Translations under genes and position numbers: made by a program
NCBI GenBank assembly: GCA_033816765.1
Contig: CM066292.1
Span: forward strand, 2,604,001 to 2,668,000
Source of the DNA: Nothopassalora personata
Taxonomy: Eukaryota > Ascomycota > Dothideomycetes > Mycosphaerellales > Mycosphaerellaceae
Length of the DNA: 64,000 nucleotides
Reading direction: 5' to 3'
Notes under the pieces: generated by a model
The model's input: the letters and a program-made list of their open reading frames with translations, nothing else
What the model was told of the DNA's origin: nothing
Databases searched by the model: none
Part shown: in pieces, positions 44,720 through 55,774 of the stretch
Layout: every line of letters starts with the position of its first letter
Numbering within the stretch: position 1 is the stretch's first letter

Positions 44720-47047
44720 TTACGAGGAGACTCGCCCTGCCTCCTTGACGACTCGTCTGACATTTGGTAGCGCTTCCATGAAACTCTCCTCTCCGGTGCT
44801 GGGGCTGACAGAATCGGCATGAATACTCGCTGGCACGGCCCGAGGATCGACTGTGGAGCTAGGCTCACCACCCACGACGCGGTTCTCTCCGCTGGCTGGC
44901 TCCACGCCGCTCGTATCATCCGTGTGATCTTTCTCGTCGTCAACAATACCGGATCTGAGCCGAGTCTTACCTTCAACAGCGACTTTGACGGAGTCGGTGT
45001 CTTCGGTGCCTTGACCTGTCTCCGCTTGTGTGTCTGTTGCGTCCCCGTCAGGCATCTCCTGCCGAGCTGTAGGAGCTCTAGGAGCGTTGGGAGGTAGATC
45101 ATCACTCGAGATCGAGAATGCAGCCGGAGGATGGTCCGTCTCGTCGACTTGCTTCTGGCCAGCATCTCCTACCATGGATGAAGAATTCGAGGAGGGTGCC
45201 ATCTGTGCTGGTGCGACAATCACCCTGGGCTTTGGTCCTGCGACCCCGGTGACCTTCCTCGTTGCAGTCTGCGGTGCTTTTGATCGGCTTTGATCGTCTA
45301 GACGTCTCCTCTTCAGCTCCCCGAGGGCGGAAGGCTCATTTTCACCTGCCCTGCTGCGCGTCTTCGAGTTGGCTACTGGTTGCGGAGTCATCGCCGTTGT
45401 TGCCGGAGGCATAGTCTGTTGAGCTGTCGGCTGATGCGAAGTTGTTGGCACAGACGCCCCTGGCCGAGAAATCGCTTCTGAGGAAGTGATCGGCTCGACA
45501 TCGGCCTGCTGAGGGAATGGCCGTTCGAAGCTCGCTTGTTGAGCCTGCGTCTTTTGAGATTCCGTCTGAACCGGTGCCTCCTGTGACGCATCCTGCGCCT
45601 TCTTCGCCGCGCGAGCTGCCTTCATGCCTTGTATGATGCTTGGCGCTTTCGGCTTGGGACGCTTCGTCGCTGCCACCTTATTCCTGCCAGCCAAAGGCTG
45701 TGGCACTGGACGGTCGTCCTGCTTCGTGTGACCCTTCGCGACTGGCTTCGAGGCAGGAGTCTGACTATCAAATTTGACGGTTACGGGTGTTGCTGAATTC
45801 TGTCGCGCAATAGTTGTTTGCATTGCTCCAGCTGGCTGGGCAGTCCGAGGCTGCCAAGCGGTTTTGTTGGCTAGCGTCTCCTCTTCTCGTTCTTCATCGC
45901 TGTCGTGGGAGACTGGCTCACCGGTATCAGCTGGCTCCGAGTCTCCTCTTGTACGAATGAAGTCGTCGATCGCGTCAGTGCCATTGGAGTCGAGGTAAGC
46001 GAGGTAAGGGCTTTGTGTGGCTGGCGTAGATATTTGCTGAAGTAGGGCCGGTGTCATTGCTGACTTGGTGCGGGAGTCGACAGCTGTGGCTGCGTGGGAG
46101 CTTGCACTCTCGGCATTCCCCATGCCATTCTGTGGATGAGATGCTCCCGTGGGGCTTGTGACAGACTCCCTGTCAGGAAAGTGTCCGATGTGGTTGGCAT
46201 AGACTTCTTCGCGGTAGTAGACCTCTCCATTCTTCTCGGCGTTCTGTGGCGGCATTGCGACGCCAAAGTCGTACTCGCTGGGAATCCCTTCGGTATGTTG
46301 CGCCAGCTGTCGAGTCGGTGCACCCTGGGCCTGAGGCTCGCTTGGATTCCAGAATAATTGTTGATCGTCAGGCACTCCATTGGCGAAGTACTCGTCAGAC
46401 CCAGGAGTCTGCCATTCGTGCTGAAACACAGGCTGATCCTCAGCGGCCCAACCGTGTGTTGGCATCTGTGGATCAGCCTCTGTGTACAATGAGCCTGCAG
46501 CACCGTGATCGTCAACCTCCTCTCCCAGCGTCTCTGCAAAATTGTTCGGAGTGCTGTAGAGCAGAGCCTGGCCCTCAAAGCCTTCGGGTCTTGGTACTGC
46601 CTCGTGCATAGCATGTTGCAAGTGCTGCAGCGTCTCGGGATGCTGGAAGTGCCGATTGCCAACCAGCCATCCAACCTTATGAGCTTCATAACACTCATCC
46701 AAGTGCCCGCCAACAGTAACAAGGTCTTCTGCAAGACAGGTCTTGTAACCTTGACAAGCTGGACAGCTGAATAGGACTCGAGGAGTCACGTCGGATATGC
46801 TGACGTGTTGCTCCATCTCTTCGCGAGTCTTGCTTGTGTAGAAGCATTGTGTGCAACGCAAGATTTCGGGTCCATCTGGCTGAGGTTCAGTTGTGCTGCC
46901 GGCGACCTGGTTGTCGAAGAACCCCAGATTCGCGTCCGAGGGCATGTCGACCAGGTCGAGCGTGTTGTAATTTTGGTATGATGGGTGAAGTTCCTGTTGT
47001 TCTGCTCCGTTCATGTCTCTGATGATCTTCGGTGGTCGTCTCTTCAA
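44720..47047 (-). CDS. Large disordered protein with N-terminal cysteine pairs
   Basis: Single-exon frame of 775 residues; a second ATG at residue 12 (MNGAEQQELH) is an alternative start. Near residues 62-110 two zinc-finger-like elements appear: ILRCTQCFYTSKTREEMEQH and LFSCPACQGYKTC, followed by HLDECYEAHKVGWLVGNRHF. The rest is Gln/Pro/Ser/Thr/Glu-rich and probably disordered, with basic patches (KRPKPKAPSIIQGMKAARAA; KRRRLDDQSRSK) that look like nuclear localisation signals. This suggests a nuclear regulatory or chromatin protein, but I do not recognise a family. The next gene on the same strand (47808-48713) has a similar plan, so the two may be related. Length and sustained composition support a real gene. 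Confidence 0.65.
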   Translation of the reverse strand: MKRRPPKIIRDMNGAEQQELHPSYQNYNTLDLVDMPSDANLGFFDNQVAGSTTEPQPDGPEILRCTQCFYTSKTREEMEQHVSISDVTPRVLFSCPACQGYKTCLAEDLVTVGGHLDECYEAHKVGWLVGNRHFQHPETLQHLQHAMHEAVPRPEGFEGQALLYSTPNNFAETLGEEVDDHGAAGSLYTEADPQMPTHGWAAEDQPVFQHEWQTPGSDEYFANGVPDDQQLFWNPSEPQAQGAPTRQLAQHTEGIPSEYDFGVAMPPQNAEKNGEVYYREEVYANHIGHFPDRESVTSPTGASHPQNGMGNAESASSHAATAVDSRTKSAMTPALLQQISTPATQSPYLAYLDSNGTDAIDDFIRTRGDSEPADTGEPVSHDSDEEREEETLANKTAWQPRTAQPAGAMQTTIARQNSATPVTVKFDSQTPASKPVAKGHTKQDDRPVPQPLAGRNKVAATKRPKPKAPSIIQGMKAARAAKKAQDASQEAPVQTESQKTQAQQASFERPFPQQADVEPITSSEAISRPGASVPTTSHQPTAQQTMPPATTAMTPQPVANSKTRSRAGENEPSALGELKRRRLDDQSRSKAPQTATRKVTGVAGPKPRVIVAPAQMAPSSNSSSMVGDAGQKQVDETDHPPAAFSISSDDLPPNAPRAPTARQEMPDGDATDTQAETGQGTEDTDSVKVAVEGKTRLRSGIVDDEKDHTDDTSGVEPASGENRVVGGEPSSTVDPRAVPASIHADSVSPSTGEESFMEALPNVRRVVKEAGRVSS

Positions 47048-47807
47048 TGTTGAAAGCGCTGTTTTCCGTGGTCGAGTAATCGAGCTTGTAGTCTAGATGA
47101 TATCGGACCAATTTCGAGTTAGTGATGGGCAGTCATGCTTCAAATAGTCTTCACCACATAGCGAGTCCGGAAGATCTTTCTTTTATTGGGAACTCTGAAG
47201 TTGTGCGCTCGAGGTGTCGTGGTGTTGCAAAGTGAATTGGCTGGGAGAAGAGTGAATGTTTATCGTGACTGGCGGAGTAAGTGTAAGTGAATGTCTACAG
47301 TACATTCACTTCGTACTCTACAGGTGTACTCGCCTCGAGTCAGACTGACCCTCCCTACACAATTGAGGCTTACTGCACTCATGCCACGAACCAGAATGGC
47401 GACATCCATTCACCGTATATAGGCAACTAGATACCGCCTCAACGACAGACTCTTGCGCAGTCCACAAGCAAAGCATTGCCACACAGACCTATCTGATTCA
47501 TGTGGCATCTTAACGGCACAGTCTGCGACTGACGATGGGCATCGGATGCTCACGGGCATCATTCTCTTGACCTCCGATCAACAAATTGAACTAGGCTCAC
47601 TTGCCATGACAATAGCATCAGTACGCTGATGGGAAGTGACGGACAGTATGCATATCGAGAACATTGCATACGACAAGAAGGTGGCTGCCCGAAGGAGGTC
47701 AGTCTGCCAAGACTGCGGATTCACCTTCCCTGTATCGACTTATTCCTCTCCTTCTTTAGATACTATCGACCTGGATTCCCATCACCGACGCCGAGCCTCT
47801 CTTTCTG
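47048..47807. other. Spacer between the two cysteine-pair proteins
   Basis: 760 bp, including the presumed promoter of the 775-aa gene. A short direct repeat-like pair, GTAAGTGTAAGTGAATG near 47278-47294, is present. No gene is called; the plus-strand frame entering 47808 is a shadow of the next gene. Confidence 0.35.
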
Positions 47808-48713
47808 CTACCTACTGTGTGCACATCCCCTCTTCCCGCGCTTACAGTCTGCACATGCCTTGGGATGTGTCGCAAACATCCTCGGTGTTTGCTGCAGCTC
47901 GCTGGGTCTAGCAGGCGGCGGCATGAGCTCACTGGACGTTCTAGGTGTGTTAGCATCTGGTCCTGCGGTGGGCGTGTAATTCGAGGGTTCGCCCTCATTA
48001 GCCGGTTCTTTGGCGAGACCTGAGACTGGTTCAGGAGTCGTATGGAAGAAGTCGCTGAATGGAGCGATAGGGTCACCGACCTGTGGCATTCGCGCGAAGT
48101 CGGGCAGCGGCTCTGGCATAGTGAATGTAGAATCGAAGACAGCACCAGCATGGTCGCTCTGTGGTGTTCCCATTCGACGTGTGGTTGGTTCTGGCGCCCA
48201 GCTTCGCTTCAAAGATGGTCTTGCAGTTTCGGCAGGTTTCGACATTGGCATAGACGCTGGCCTCGAACTGGATACCAGGCTCTGCAAGTGACCAGCTTCT
48301 GAATCACCATATGGGTTTTCAACTAGCCTAGGGTGTATGTCTCCGCCTTGCCTTTCAGTTTGTGCTCTCGGTCGAGGCCATGCTTCTCGTACTGTCTCGG
48401 AGTCTGTTATATCGATCGGTTGAGGGGTCTGCGATGCACGGAAAGCTCGGTCAGAAGCAGACTGTGCTTTATATACCGGAGCATAGGCTTCAGCTTCGCG
48501 GCGGATTTGGAGATATGGATCACTGTTTAGGGTAAATTCATGGCACCTGCTGCATATGCAGGCGTTGAGGTTGCTGTTGCCGATCGGAATGTGGTGTAAA
48601 TCATGGAAATGGTTGTAGTAAGCCATCTCGTCAAGGTACTGTAGAAGACAGTCGGGACACGTTTCGTCAAATGAGCCGTGGGACATGAAGGGTTGCGGTA
48701 AGTGTTCTTGCAA
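47808..48713 (-). CDS. Disordered protein with N- and C-terminal Cys motifs
   Basis: Single-exon frame, 301 residues. The N-terminus carries ETCPDCLLQYLDEMAYYNHF followed by HDLHH and then ACICSRCHEF, i.e. two Cys pairs with His residues between them, as in zinc-finger folds. The middle (about 75-275) is Ser/Pro/Thr/Glu-rich and disordered. The last residues are CADCKRGKRGCAHSR, a C-x2-C-x6-C element that equals the first half of a fungal Zn2Cys6 finger but stops before a second half. The gene precedes, on the same strand, the 775-aa protein with a comparable N-terminal plan. A regulatory or nucleic-acid-binding role is conceivable; no family was recognised. A missed 3' exon is possible. Confidence 0.6.
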   Translation of the reverse strand: MQEHLPQPFMSHGSFDETCPDCLLQYLDEMAYYNHFHDLHHIPIGNSNLNACICSRCHEFTLNSDPYLQIRREAEAYAPVYKAQSASDRAFRASQTPQPIDITDSETVREAWPRPRAQTERQGGDIHPRLVENPYGDSEAGHLQSLVSSSRPASMPMSKPAETARPSLKRSWAPEPTTRRMGTPQSDHAGAVFDSTFTMPEPLPDFARMPQVGDPIAPFSDFFHTTPEPVSGLAKEPANEGEPSNYTPTAGPDANTPRTSSELMPPPARPSELQQTPRMFATHPKACADCKRGKRGCAHSR

Positions 48714-48867
48714 GAGTTTGAGGCGACTGATGTATGTTAAGCTTCAGTGTAGGTATCGAGATCTGAGCAAAGCCTAGACCCCGAATGTCTATGCTCCAGC
48801 CATGAATGCGAGCTCTCGAGAAGAGGCCAGAAGACTAAAGTCTAGGCTTGCGGTGGTCGTCTCTGCC

Positions 48868-49815
48868 TCACCACAAAGCGACGACCACGGCTACCAGCAC
48901 TACAAGCACTGTACCAACCAAGAGTGCATTTCGGTGACCTTTCTCGAAGCGAACAGCGTCAAGGGCAAGCGCTTCTGCGTCAAATTCTGCAGCTACGTTA
49001 CTTGTGGAAAACTCCCTCTGGAAACTGGCTTGTTCAAGAACTGACAACGCGGCGGCAACACAGCATACGTCAGGGCTCACTGTTCTCACCATCCTGGTCC
49101 ATCCATCCTCCACGGACCATGCTAGGTACGGCTGGCCTCGTTCGTCGAACACCTTCTGGACGCGATCACAATGTTCCGTATATGCCGCCTTAGCCTTGCC
49201 TTCGGAGTTGCTATTGAACCTTGGGCGACTGTGCACCTCCTATGTTAGAGCCATGTTCCAGGGCAGCTCAGCGTTAAACCAGCTGTAGGACCTAAAGAAG
49301 ATGAGCACTAGATTGATCAAAATGGCTTTTCCTCCCTATATAAACCAATACATCCAGCTTGTCATAATCGGCAGCACGGATGCTCGAAGGCTATCCTTCC
49401 AGGCTCTGACATCCTTCCGGCGGTTAATGACCACTTTGGCATCCGGATATGCTTTGATCAGATCTGCACAGTATCAGGCTCCGGGCACGTCCGTTGTCGC
49501 TTTGAATGTGCTCGTGACTGGGTCGAGATATTGCTGTCGAAGCACTTCTGGCGATGGTTCGTTGCTCTGGCGAAGTACAGCAAGTTCGTAGAGTCGCTTG
49601 CTGCTGTCTGCATGATCTGCCCACCATGGAAAGCCGTAAGCAACGCCATCGAGGCCCAGGATCTGCAGCGCGTGGTGAAGAGACTCTGTCCCACCACGAG
49701 GCAGGCTAACGCAAATGACTTTCGGCTGCTTGCTTGGCTTGTTCGGAAGACTGGGTGACTGGTACAAGAAATCTGCAAGTTGTAAGGTCAATTGATTCAG
49801 CGACATTATGCCCAT
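48868..49815 (-). pseudogene. Sulfotransferase-like P-loop gene, broken
   Basis: One continuous minus-strand frame of 316 codons shows the fungal sulfotransferase-like (Sulfotransfer_4 type) layout: PAPS-loop-like VICVSLPRGGTESLHHALQI, then GFPWWADHADSSKRLYELAV and YLDPVTSTFKATTDVPGA. After a stop it continues in the same frame with CADLIKAYPDAKVVINRRKD and VRAWKDSLRASVLPIMTSWM, later SRPRFNSNSEGKAKAAYTEH and YLAWSVEDGW, and ends in a hydrophobic anchor ALLVGTVLVVLVAVVVALW. In-frame stops occur at 49474-49476 (TGA where family members have Trp), 49336-49338 and 49240-49242. The second could lie in a 54-bp intron (49292-49345). The first and third are unexplained, and the segment after EDGW is also irregular. 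This supports a degraded gene rather than a functional one. Confidence 0.72.
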
Positions 49816-49978
49816 ATCAACTGAGAGTTTTCCATGGGGATGTCATTATATACTGTTCAGCTGTACTTCAGCTGATCCTGTACCAAGCTGCTGACAGTTC
49901 CTCCTCCTTACAGCAAGCTCGACCGCCAAACGCTTGGCCGTGACCCCAAAAGTTACACTCGAGAATCCTCCACAAGGC

Positions 49979-51580
49979 TTAGTACACGTACAGGGTCGTA
50001 ATCTCTGGGTTCTCCCGAAGCTTCTTGTTCTTTCGCATAAAGATGATGCGCAGCACCCAAGCACACATTACGACTCCGATCGAAAAGCCAATGCTAGCCA
50101 TGAAGGCCGGGAGGTAACGAGGTGCACTCGAGTCCGGCCACAGATATGGCGTGTAGATGAAAGCGATGTTGCCGAAAGTGTTCGTCATGGCGATAGCGAC
50201 GGCTTTTTTCTCATCTGTTTCTCCGAGGCTGGCCGCCGACCAAGCAAGGATGATGTTGTTGACACCATACGTCGCGCCAACGAAGAGCATGATTCCGACG
50301 TATCGGCCGGCGATACTGGTGGTGCCGACTGCCACGCCGAAGCCAATACAAGCAATGAGTTTAGAGATGGTAGTGTGCCAAGTGCGCTCATTGAATCGAC
50401 CCGAGCTCCACGAGACCAGAATGCTGACGACGCCTGCGACGAGATAAGGCGGACAAGTCAGTGCCAGCGTCGTGGTCGTGTCGAAGCCCAATGTCTCGAC
50501 CACAGAAGGCAAGAAGTTCTTGAATCCGTTAGCTGACAAGTGCAGATTATCCATGAGACAAAAAATCCAAGTTTTGTAATCCGTACACGCCTCCCGCAAG
50601 CCCTTCCAGACACTTGACTTCTCAGAGCGACGGCCTGTCTGGTCATCGAAGATGCGTTGATGGGCGATCAAACGCTCTTCCTGGGTGAGCCACCGCGTCT
50701 TCAACGGACTGTCGGGCAAGAGGAGGATTGCTGCGAATGCTACGCCGATGGAAGCAGCGCCTTGGATGATGAATAGCCTGTACGTTGTTAGTCAATATCT
50801 GCGGATGTATGTATGCCACATACCATTGCCAACCAGCCAGGCCCTTGTGGCCGTCAAGCTCGGAGAAGATCGGCGCAGCGATCAGACCAGAGAATGAACT
50901 GGCCAGCATGTTCCCGGTGTACATAACTGACATCCGCGTAGCCATTTCCTTCTTCGTGTAGAACATACTGATCATGTACAAAGCTCCTGGATAGAAAGGT
51001 GCTTCGGTGACTCCAAGGAGGAAGCGGCAGGCTAGCATCGTGCCGTAGTCGTGGCACAGGTATGTCAAGAGACTGACTATCGACCACGCCATCATGAAGC
51101 CGCCCATGAACCATGATGGGCGAATCCGATTGAGGAGCATGTTCGAGGGCACTTGGCCCAGTAGGTAGCTATAACGATCAGCAGCAGCACGCCGAGTGTG
51201 CGAGTTGTTGTTCTTACCCAACGAACAAGATCGACACGCAGGTCTGGTATTCCGTGCCCTTCAGATTGAGGTCGGTCGCCAGGCCGTTCAGCTTGCCGTT
51301 GACCATGGCATTACGATCCAGAAAATTCAAAAAGTACATCAACCATAGCGTCGGCTAATGGCAGGTCAGTATCCGTCACTACGTAGCCCAGGACTTGTGT
51401 GGTGTTTACCATCATGTACATATCGATCTTGCGAACGAGCTTGATCTCCACAGGGTCCACTTTCTTTCTGGCTCCGAACCCATCTTTGTCAACGGTGACA
51501 ACTGCAAGCTTCTCGTCTAGAGCGACCTCGTGAAGTTCAACATCGGCTTTTCCGTCCTTGGTGAGGTCTGCTGGAGCCAT
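49979..51580 (-). CDS. MFS permease, Dal5-like anion:cation symporter
   Basis: Four exons (51410-51580, 51218-51354, 50824-51168, 49979-50777) encode 483 residues; introns are 55, 49 and 46 bp. The protein has the DAL5/TNA1-type layout of twelve membrane segments with a soluble N-tail of about 55 residues. Landmarks are MYFLNFLDRNAMVNGKLNGL in TM1, SILFVGYLLGQVPSNMLL, and RFLLGVTEAPFYPGALYMIS in TM4. A second half begins with ASIGVAFAAILLLPDSPLKT and ends WVLRIIFMRKNKKLRENPEI. All junctions keep the family motifs in phase. Members import allantoate, nicotinate, pantothenate or similar organic anions across the plasma membrane. The particular substrate cannot be read. Confidence 0.88.
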
Positions 51581-52448
51581 TGTCTGATACAATGGGAGTC
51601 AGCAGCTTCAGAGTTGACGGTGGAACGGAGAGAGGATGCTTCCTGAATATCACCCGAGGGAGGCGATAGCAGCACGATATGCAGTATCCCAACCCTCCCA
51701 GAAGCTCTCCCGTGACTCACTTAACTCACTTTCACTTCCCCATGGGGACCCACCGTGGATGTCTCCCCGCTCTCGCGTGAGATTGTCCGTCTTGGCCAGC
51801 ATTGAGGATGCACAAGCAGGCATGTCTGCACGACCTGAGCGCTGTGCTGTTGATTAGGTTGCATGAGCAGGAACATTCTCCATCATATCCGCTCAACTTC
51901 TCCGCACGTTATCCACAAGTCGTACATCTATGGCGTATATGTCGGTGATGGCGCACCCTGCTGATACTGCGCGCGGCAAGGTCCTCGAATCAGGCTCTTC
52001 GTACTGCACCATGGGACGTGGCTGGCGTCGATTCCGCGCTCGATCGACAGTGTGATCACGCTCAGTTCCAGGCTGAGCGGGCCAGGGGACCTCTGCCAAG
52101 ATCATGCGAGGACGTTGTTGTACAGTCCTTCAGCATCGACGCTACTCTTGACAAGTCCAGTTGCCGGTGAAGTCAGCTCTCAGCAGGCTGAAAGTATTAT
52201 CTTTACAGATTCATGGCCACAGCGTCTCGATTCTCGACAAAATTGACAATGACAGTTGGGCGAACGAAGTCAGCAAGGCATTCCCATGGTTTTTGCATCG
52301 TCCGAAACTCATTCCGTACGTTTATTCACTTATCAACAACACCCTGTAGAATGTTTCGAACGAGATGGGCTTTGCAGAAACTCCTGATCACGGCTCTTTT
52401 GAGGCGCAGAGGGCAGTAATCAAACTAGATACAGTGTTAGCCGGGTGC
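51581..52448. other. Intergenic between MFS gene and small gene
   Basis: 868 bp. It includes the presumed MFS promoter. Frames here are short and biased. Nothing else recognised. Confidence 0.35.
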
Positions 52449-52810
52449 TCAGTCGAATAAGAACCACGATTTGACGTACACGAACAGGAGGGAGTACTGG
52501 ATGCTCTGCCACGATGTATCGTCCAAGTGCTTGACGGCATCAACAATCTTGTCGACGACTTGTTCGTTGTCGCGGTGCTGGATGGGTAGTTTCCGAACCG
52601 CGTAGTTGTACAGCACGCCAACCGTAGCTGCACTAGCTTGCAAGAACAGAGAAAGATCTTTCGGCATGCGACGCGATGTCACCTCTGCCTGTTGCCCTAG
52701 ATACTTGTCAGTGGAATTGAGGAAACGACCGCATGTGATCTTACATTGCGAGAGAGATATTGTACAGCTTTGAAGCTGCCCGTCAGGAGAAGAGAGCGCA
52801 GCATCGACAT
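52449..52810 (-). CDS. Possible small two-exon protein, 101 aa
   Basis: Exons 52745-52810 and 52449-52688, separated by a 56-bp intron (strong donor GTAAGA, branch-like CTGAC, acceptor AACAG), would give 101 residues. It starts MSMLRSLLLTGSFKAVQYLS and continues AEVTSRRMPKDLSLFLQASA, a run of amphipathic helices ending in SIQYSLLFVYVKSWFLFD. A nearer acceptor (TATCTAG) exists but throws the reading frame into a stop. The protein-like composition and the strong donor argue for a real gene, while the small size and lack of known relatives argue caution. An additional minus-strand frame at 52825-53013 could be an upstream exon or an unrelated frame. Confidence 0.38.
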
Positions 52811-53839
52811 CAGTTACACGGCCATTAGCTCTCAGCCACCGCGGGTATAGCGGTCGTGGTCAGTTTAAGCATCACACAAATGGTTCGACATTGCCTTGTA
52901 CGTTCATCGAACAGCGCCAGACCTTCTGGGACCCATTGCCGCGAATCAGTAGCATCCTTCAGCGAGATGTCGCCCAGTTGTCTCGAGACATAAGTTTCAC
53001 GGCCCGATGGCATGGTGCATGATTAAAATGCTCGCTGGCTCATGCTTCGCTGCACGTGCATCGTGTCTCGCCACAGTCTTCGTATGCTCGTGTACGGTCC
53101 GCAGCCTCCTTCGTTTTTGGACTCTCGTGCTGCTATTGACCTCCAATGTCCTCGCTCGGCTGCCACCATTGCTGCTGGACACTCCGTTGTCGTTAGCGGT
53201 ACGCCCGCATTGCGTGCGATCAAATAGTCCTCTTTACGGCAATTCTGGTGCCTCCGTCGACACTTATTGGTGCGTACTCAACCATGCAATCGAATTTCAG
53301 TGTTCCATTGTACGATGATGAACTCGATACCGCGAATGCTTTGACCTCTTTGAGAAAAGCAAGATTCAGCCGCAATGTAGGTCATTCCCGAAGGTAGGCT
53401 TTGCTCGAGTCTAATTAGCATCCGTTATATGTTCCGCATCCTTCTCGCCATGGCGGCCATGGTCCCCGATGGACAGGGAGACGACGTCGTCGTCACTGCT
53501 TCCTCATCAGACGCATGCTTCGTCAAGCTTTCTTGTCTCTTCCCTTTGCGCGAAGGTAGGATGATGAACAAGACCCGTGCAACGTTCGCTCTTGAATTGC
53601 AAGGTGACTTCGCAAACTTCCTTGTGACTTCTAGCACTGTCCTGGTGAAGTTTTTTGACTTAAGTTAAGGGCGTCAGTCTCCACATCTTCCTTACACTGA
53701 ATTCGGGAGGTTGCTCATCGGCAGCGAAGCCGGCCAGGATTAATATGCCGGTCATTTGCATAGGCCACTACTCGAACTGGCTATGGGTATCTCGGAAATT
53801 GCCATCAAGCTCGGTGTACAGATTTCTCATCTGTACGCT
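52811..53839. other. Intergenic, no convincing gene
   Basis: About 1 kb before the FMN dehydrogenase 3' end. Minus-strand frame 52825-53013 (62 codons) and plus-strand frame 53429-53668 (79 codons) are open but show no motif. Confidence 0.35.
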
Positions 53840-55123
53840 CTACAGCCTCGACCGAGGCTTCCATGCAATCCAAGGATGCTCGTCGGAGCTTCGAATAAGG
53901 GGCTCGAGTAACGCTGTATTCACCAATCCAGGATGTGCCTGGTCGACATGTGTGATACCACATAGCCTCAACGAAGTCTCCAGCTCATCCTTCAAAATCT
54001 CAATCAAATGGCTCACGCCTTCTTGCCCATAACTCAGAGCATACAGCCAAGGGCGTCCAATGCCCACAGCAGTCGCACCAAGGGCAATCGCCTTCAAAAT
54101 GTCTGTGCCCCGAGTAAAGCCACCGTCGACGTAGACTTCCAATTGCTCGAATACCTCGGGGCATGACTTGTGCAGTTCCAATAGAGTGAGCATCGCCGGC
54201 TGGACTGTGTCGAGCGACCGTCCTCCGTGGTTACTTAGCAGAATGCCCTCAACGCCGTACTCTGCGGCTTTTCGTGCGTCGGCAGCAGTTTGTACGCCCT
54301 TGAGCACAATCGGAATATCCGAGACTCTTCGTAGCCACGGTAGGTCGTCCCAGTTCAGCGTCGAGTCGATATACTTGCCCATTACCCGACCAAGACCTCC
54401 TCCCTTCTTGTCGTTGTATGCTACAGCTCCGCTGATGGCAGCCGAGACGTTCTCGGCGGCTATTCTTTCATCTGCTTCTCTTTTGCCCGGGACTGGAGCG
54501 TCCACTGTCACCACGACGGCTTTGAGACCCACCGCTTTTGCATGCCTCAGCAGCTCTTCTGTCTTGCGCCGCTCGGAATTGACGTAGAGTTGGAAGAAGA
54601 AGGGTTGGTCAGGTTGTCCTGCTGAGACTATGTCTGCTAGAGGGTATGATGCATTGCTGGAAATCTGTAGTCGTCAGTCGTGAATCGAACAAGAATCTCT
54701 CGGTATGCCTACCGTCTGTATGACACCTTGCTCACCACAAGCTCTTGCTACAGCCAACTCTCCATCCGGATGTGCTAGTTTCGCCATTGCTGCCGGACTG
54801 AAGAAGAAAGGTACGCTCGATTCGCATCCCAAGATCCGCCGCTTCGTCTGCACTTCCTTGACATTGCGTAGGACGTGTGGCCGCAGGAGCAGCTTCTTGT
54901 TGATCTCCAGGTTCGCTCTGTGGGAGACTAGATCCGTGGCCGCCGATGAGTAAAAGGCGAAGCACTTCGGCGTGAACACCTGGCGAGCCACGTATTCAAA
55001 GTCGCGTACCGATATCAAGCTGTGTAGGTCCGGTTTGAGATATGCTGGTATCATGCCGTTGGCGTTCTCGATGGCGTGTTGTTCTCGCTGTGAGATGCTG
55101 TTCGTGTCTGGAGACGCGGCCAT
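53840..55123 (-). CDS. FMN-dependent alpha-hydroxyacid dehydrogenase/oxidase
   Basis: Two exons, 54713-55123 and 53840-54664, encode 411 residues; the 48-bp intron joins GVIQT to ISSNASYPLADI in phase. This is the (S)-2-hydroxyacid oxidase / L-lactate or mandelate dehydrogenase family, which oxidises 2-hydroxyacids to 2-oxoacids using FMN. There is no cytochrome b5 domain, so it differs from yeast Cyb2. Visible landmarks are FFFSPAAMAKLAHPDGELAV, FFQLYVNSERRKTEEL, VVVTVDAPVPGKREADER, the FMN lysine about K259 in PIVLKGVQTA, the catalytic base His about H283 in LLSNHGGRSLD, and YVDGGFTRGTDILKAIALGA. A TATA-like TATATA lies about 85 bp upstream. The substrate (lactate, mandelate or a longer hydroxyacid) is not determined. 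Confidence 0.9.
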
Positions 55124-55774
55124 ATTGCTCGATTATCGTACTGTCGATTGTGCAACACTCGACCAAGTTGAGAGGCACGAGGCCGACCAAACGACAACTT
55201 GGTGGCACCTATATAGTGCTCCATTGTGCGGCCCAGATCATGCTATCCTCTTGCTCAAATGCCGTCCTCTCCATATACTGACGGTTGAATGCGACCGACC
55301 AGTGGCTACTGACCACTGAATATGCTGTTACCTTTGCACTTTGCGGACATGTCGTCAGGATAGACCACTTCAATCGCCGACGACTTCACCCTTCATCGTA
55401 AGACTGGTTGGAACAACATCGGTTGGAACAACATCCGGAGGGCACGCTTCCGGTCGTTGGCATGTCGCGGCATAGCTCCGATGGTCGGAAGGAAGCCTCC
55501 GATGTTCAATTGGAGTAGACGACAGTTGCCGTGATCAATATACATCTGAAGGATTTTGTGAAAACAGGTTCGGTGTTTTAGACATGTCAGAAGAATCATA
55601 ATGTCGAGTTTCAACGGTCCATTGCAACGCTGAGCATAGTCGTTCCTGACATGTGGCGAAGCATCACTTTCCGTAAAACGACCGCAAATACAAGAACAGC
55701 CTGGTACACATCCGACGATGACAAGAAGGACACGAGGCATAGAAGCCCCGTACCAAACATGGCATACCGTTTCT
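55124..55774. promoter_or_regulatory. Upstream region of FMN dehydrogenase with TATA element
   Basis: 651 bp between two minus-strand genes. The TATATA element lies near 55207-55214, about 85 bp upstream of the FMN dehydrogenase ATG. A perfect 15-bp tandem duplication at 55406-55435 is listed separately. The right part should be the 3' UTR of the GT90 gene. Confidence 0.45.
55406..55435. repeat. Perfect 15-bp tandem duplication
   Basis: The unit GGTTGGAACAACATC occurs twice in a row without mismatch. Its lack of divergence suggests a recent duplication. Confidence 0.9.
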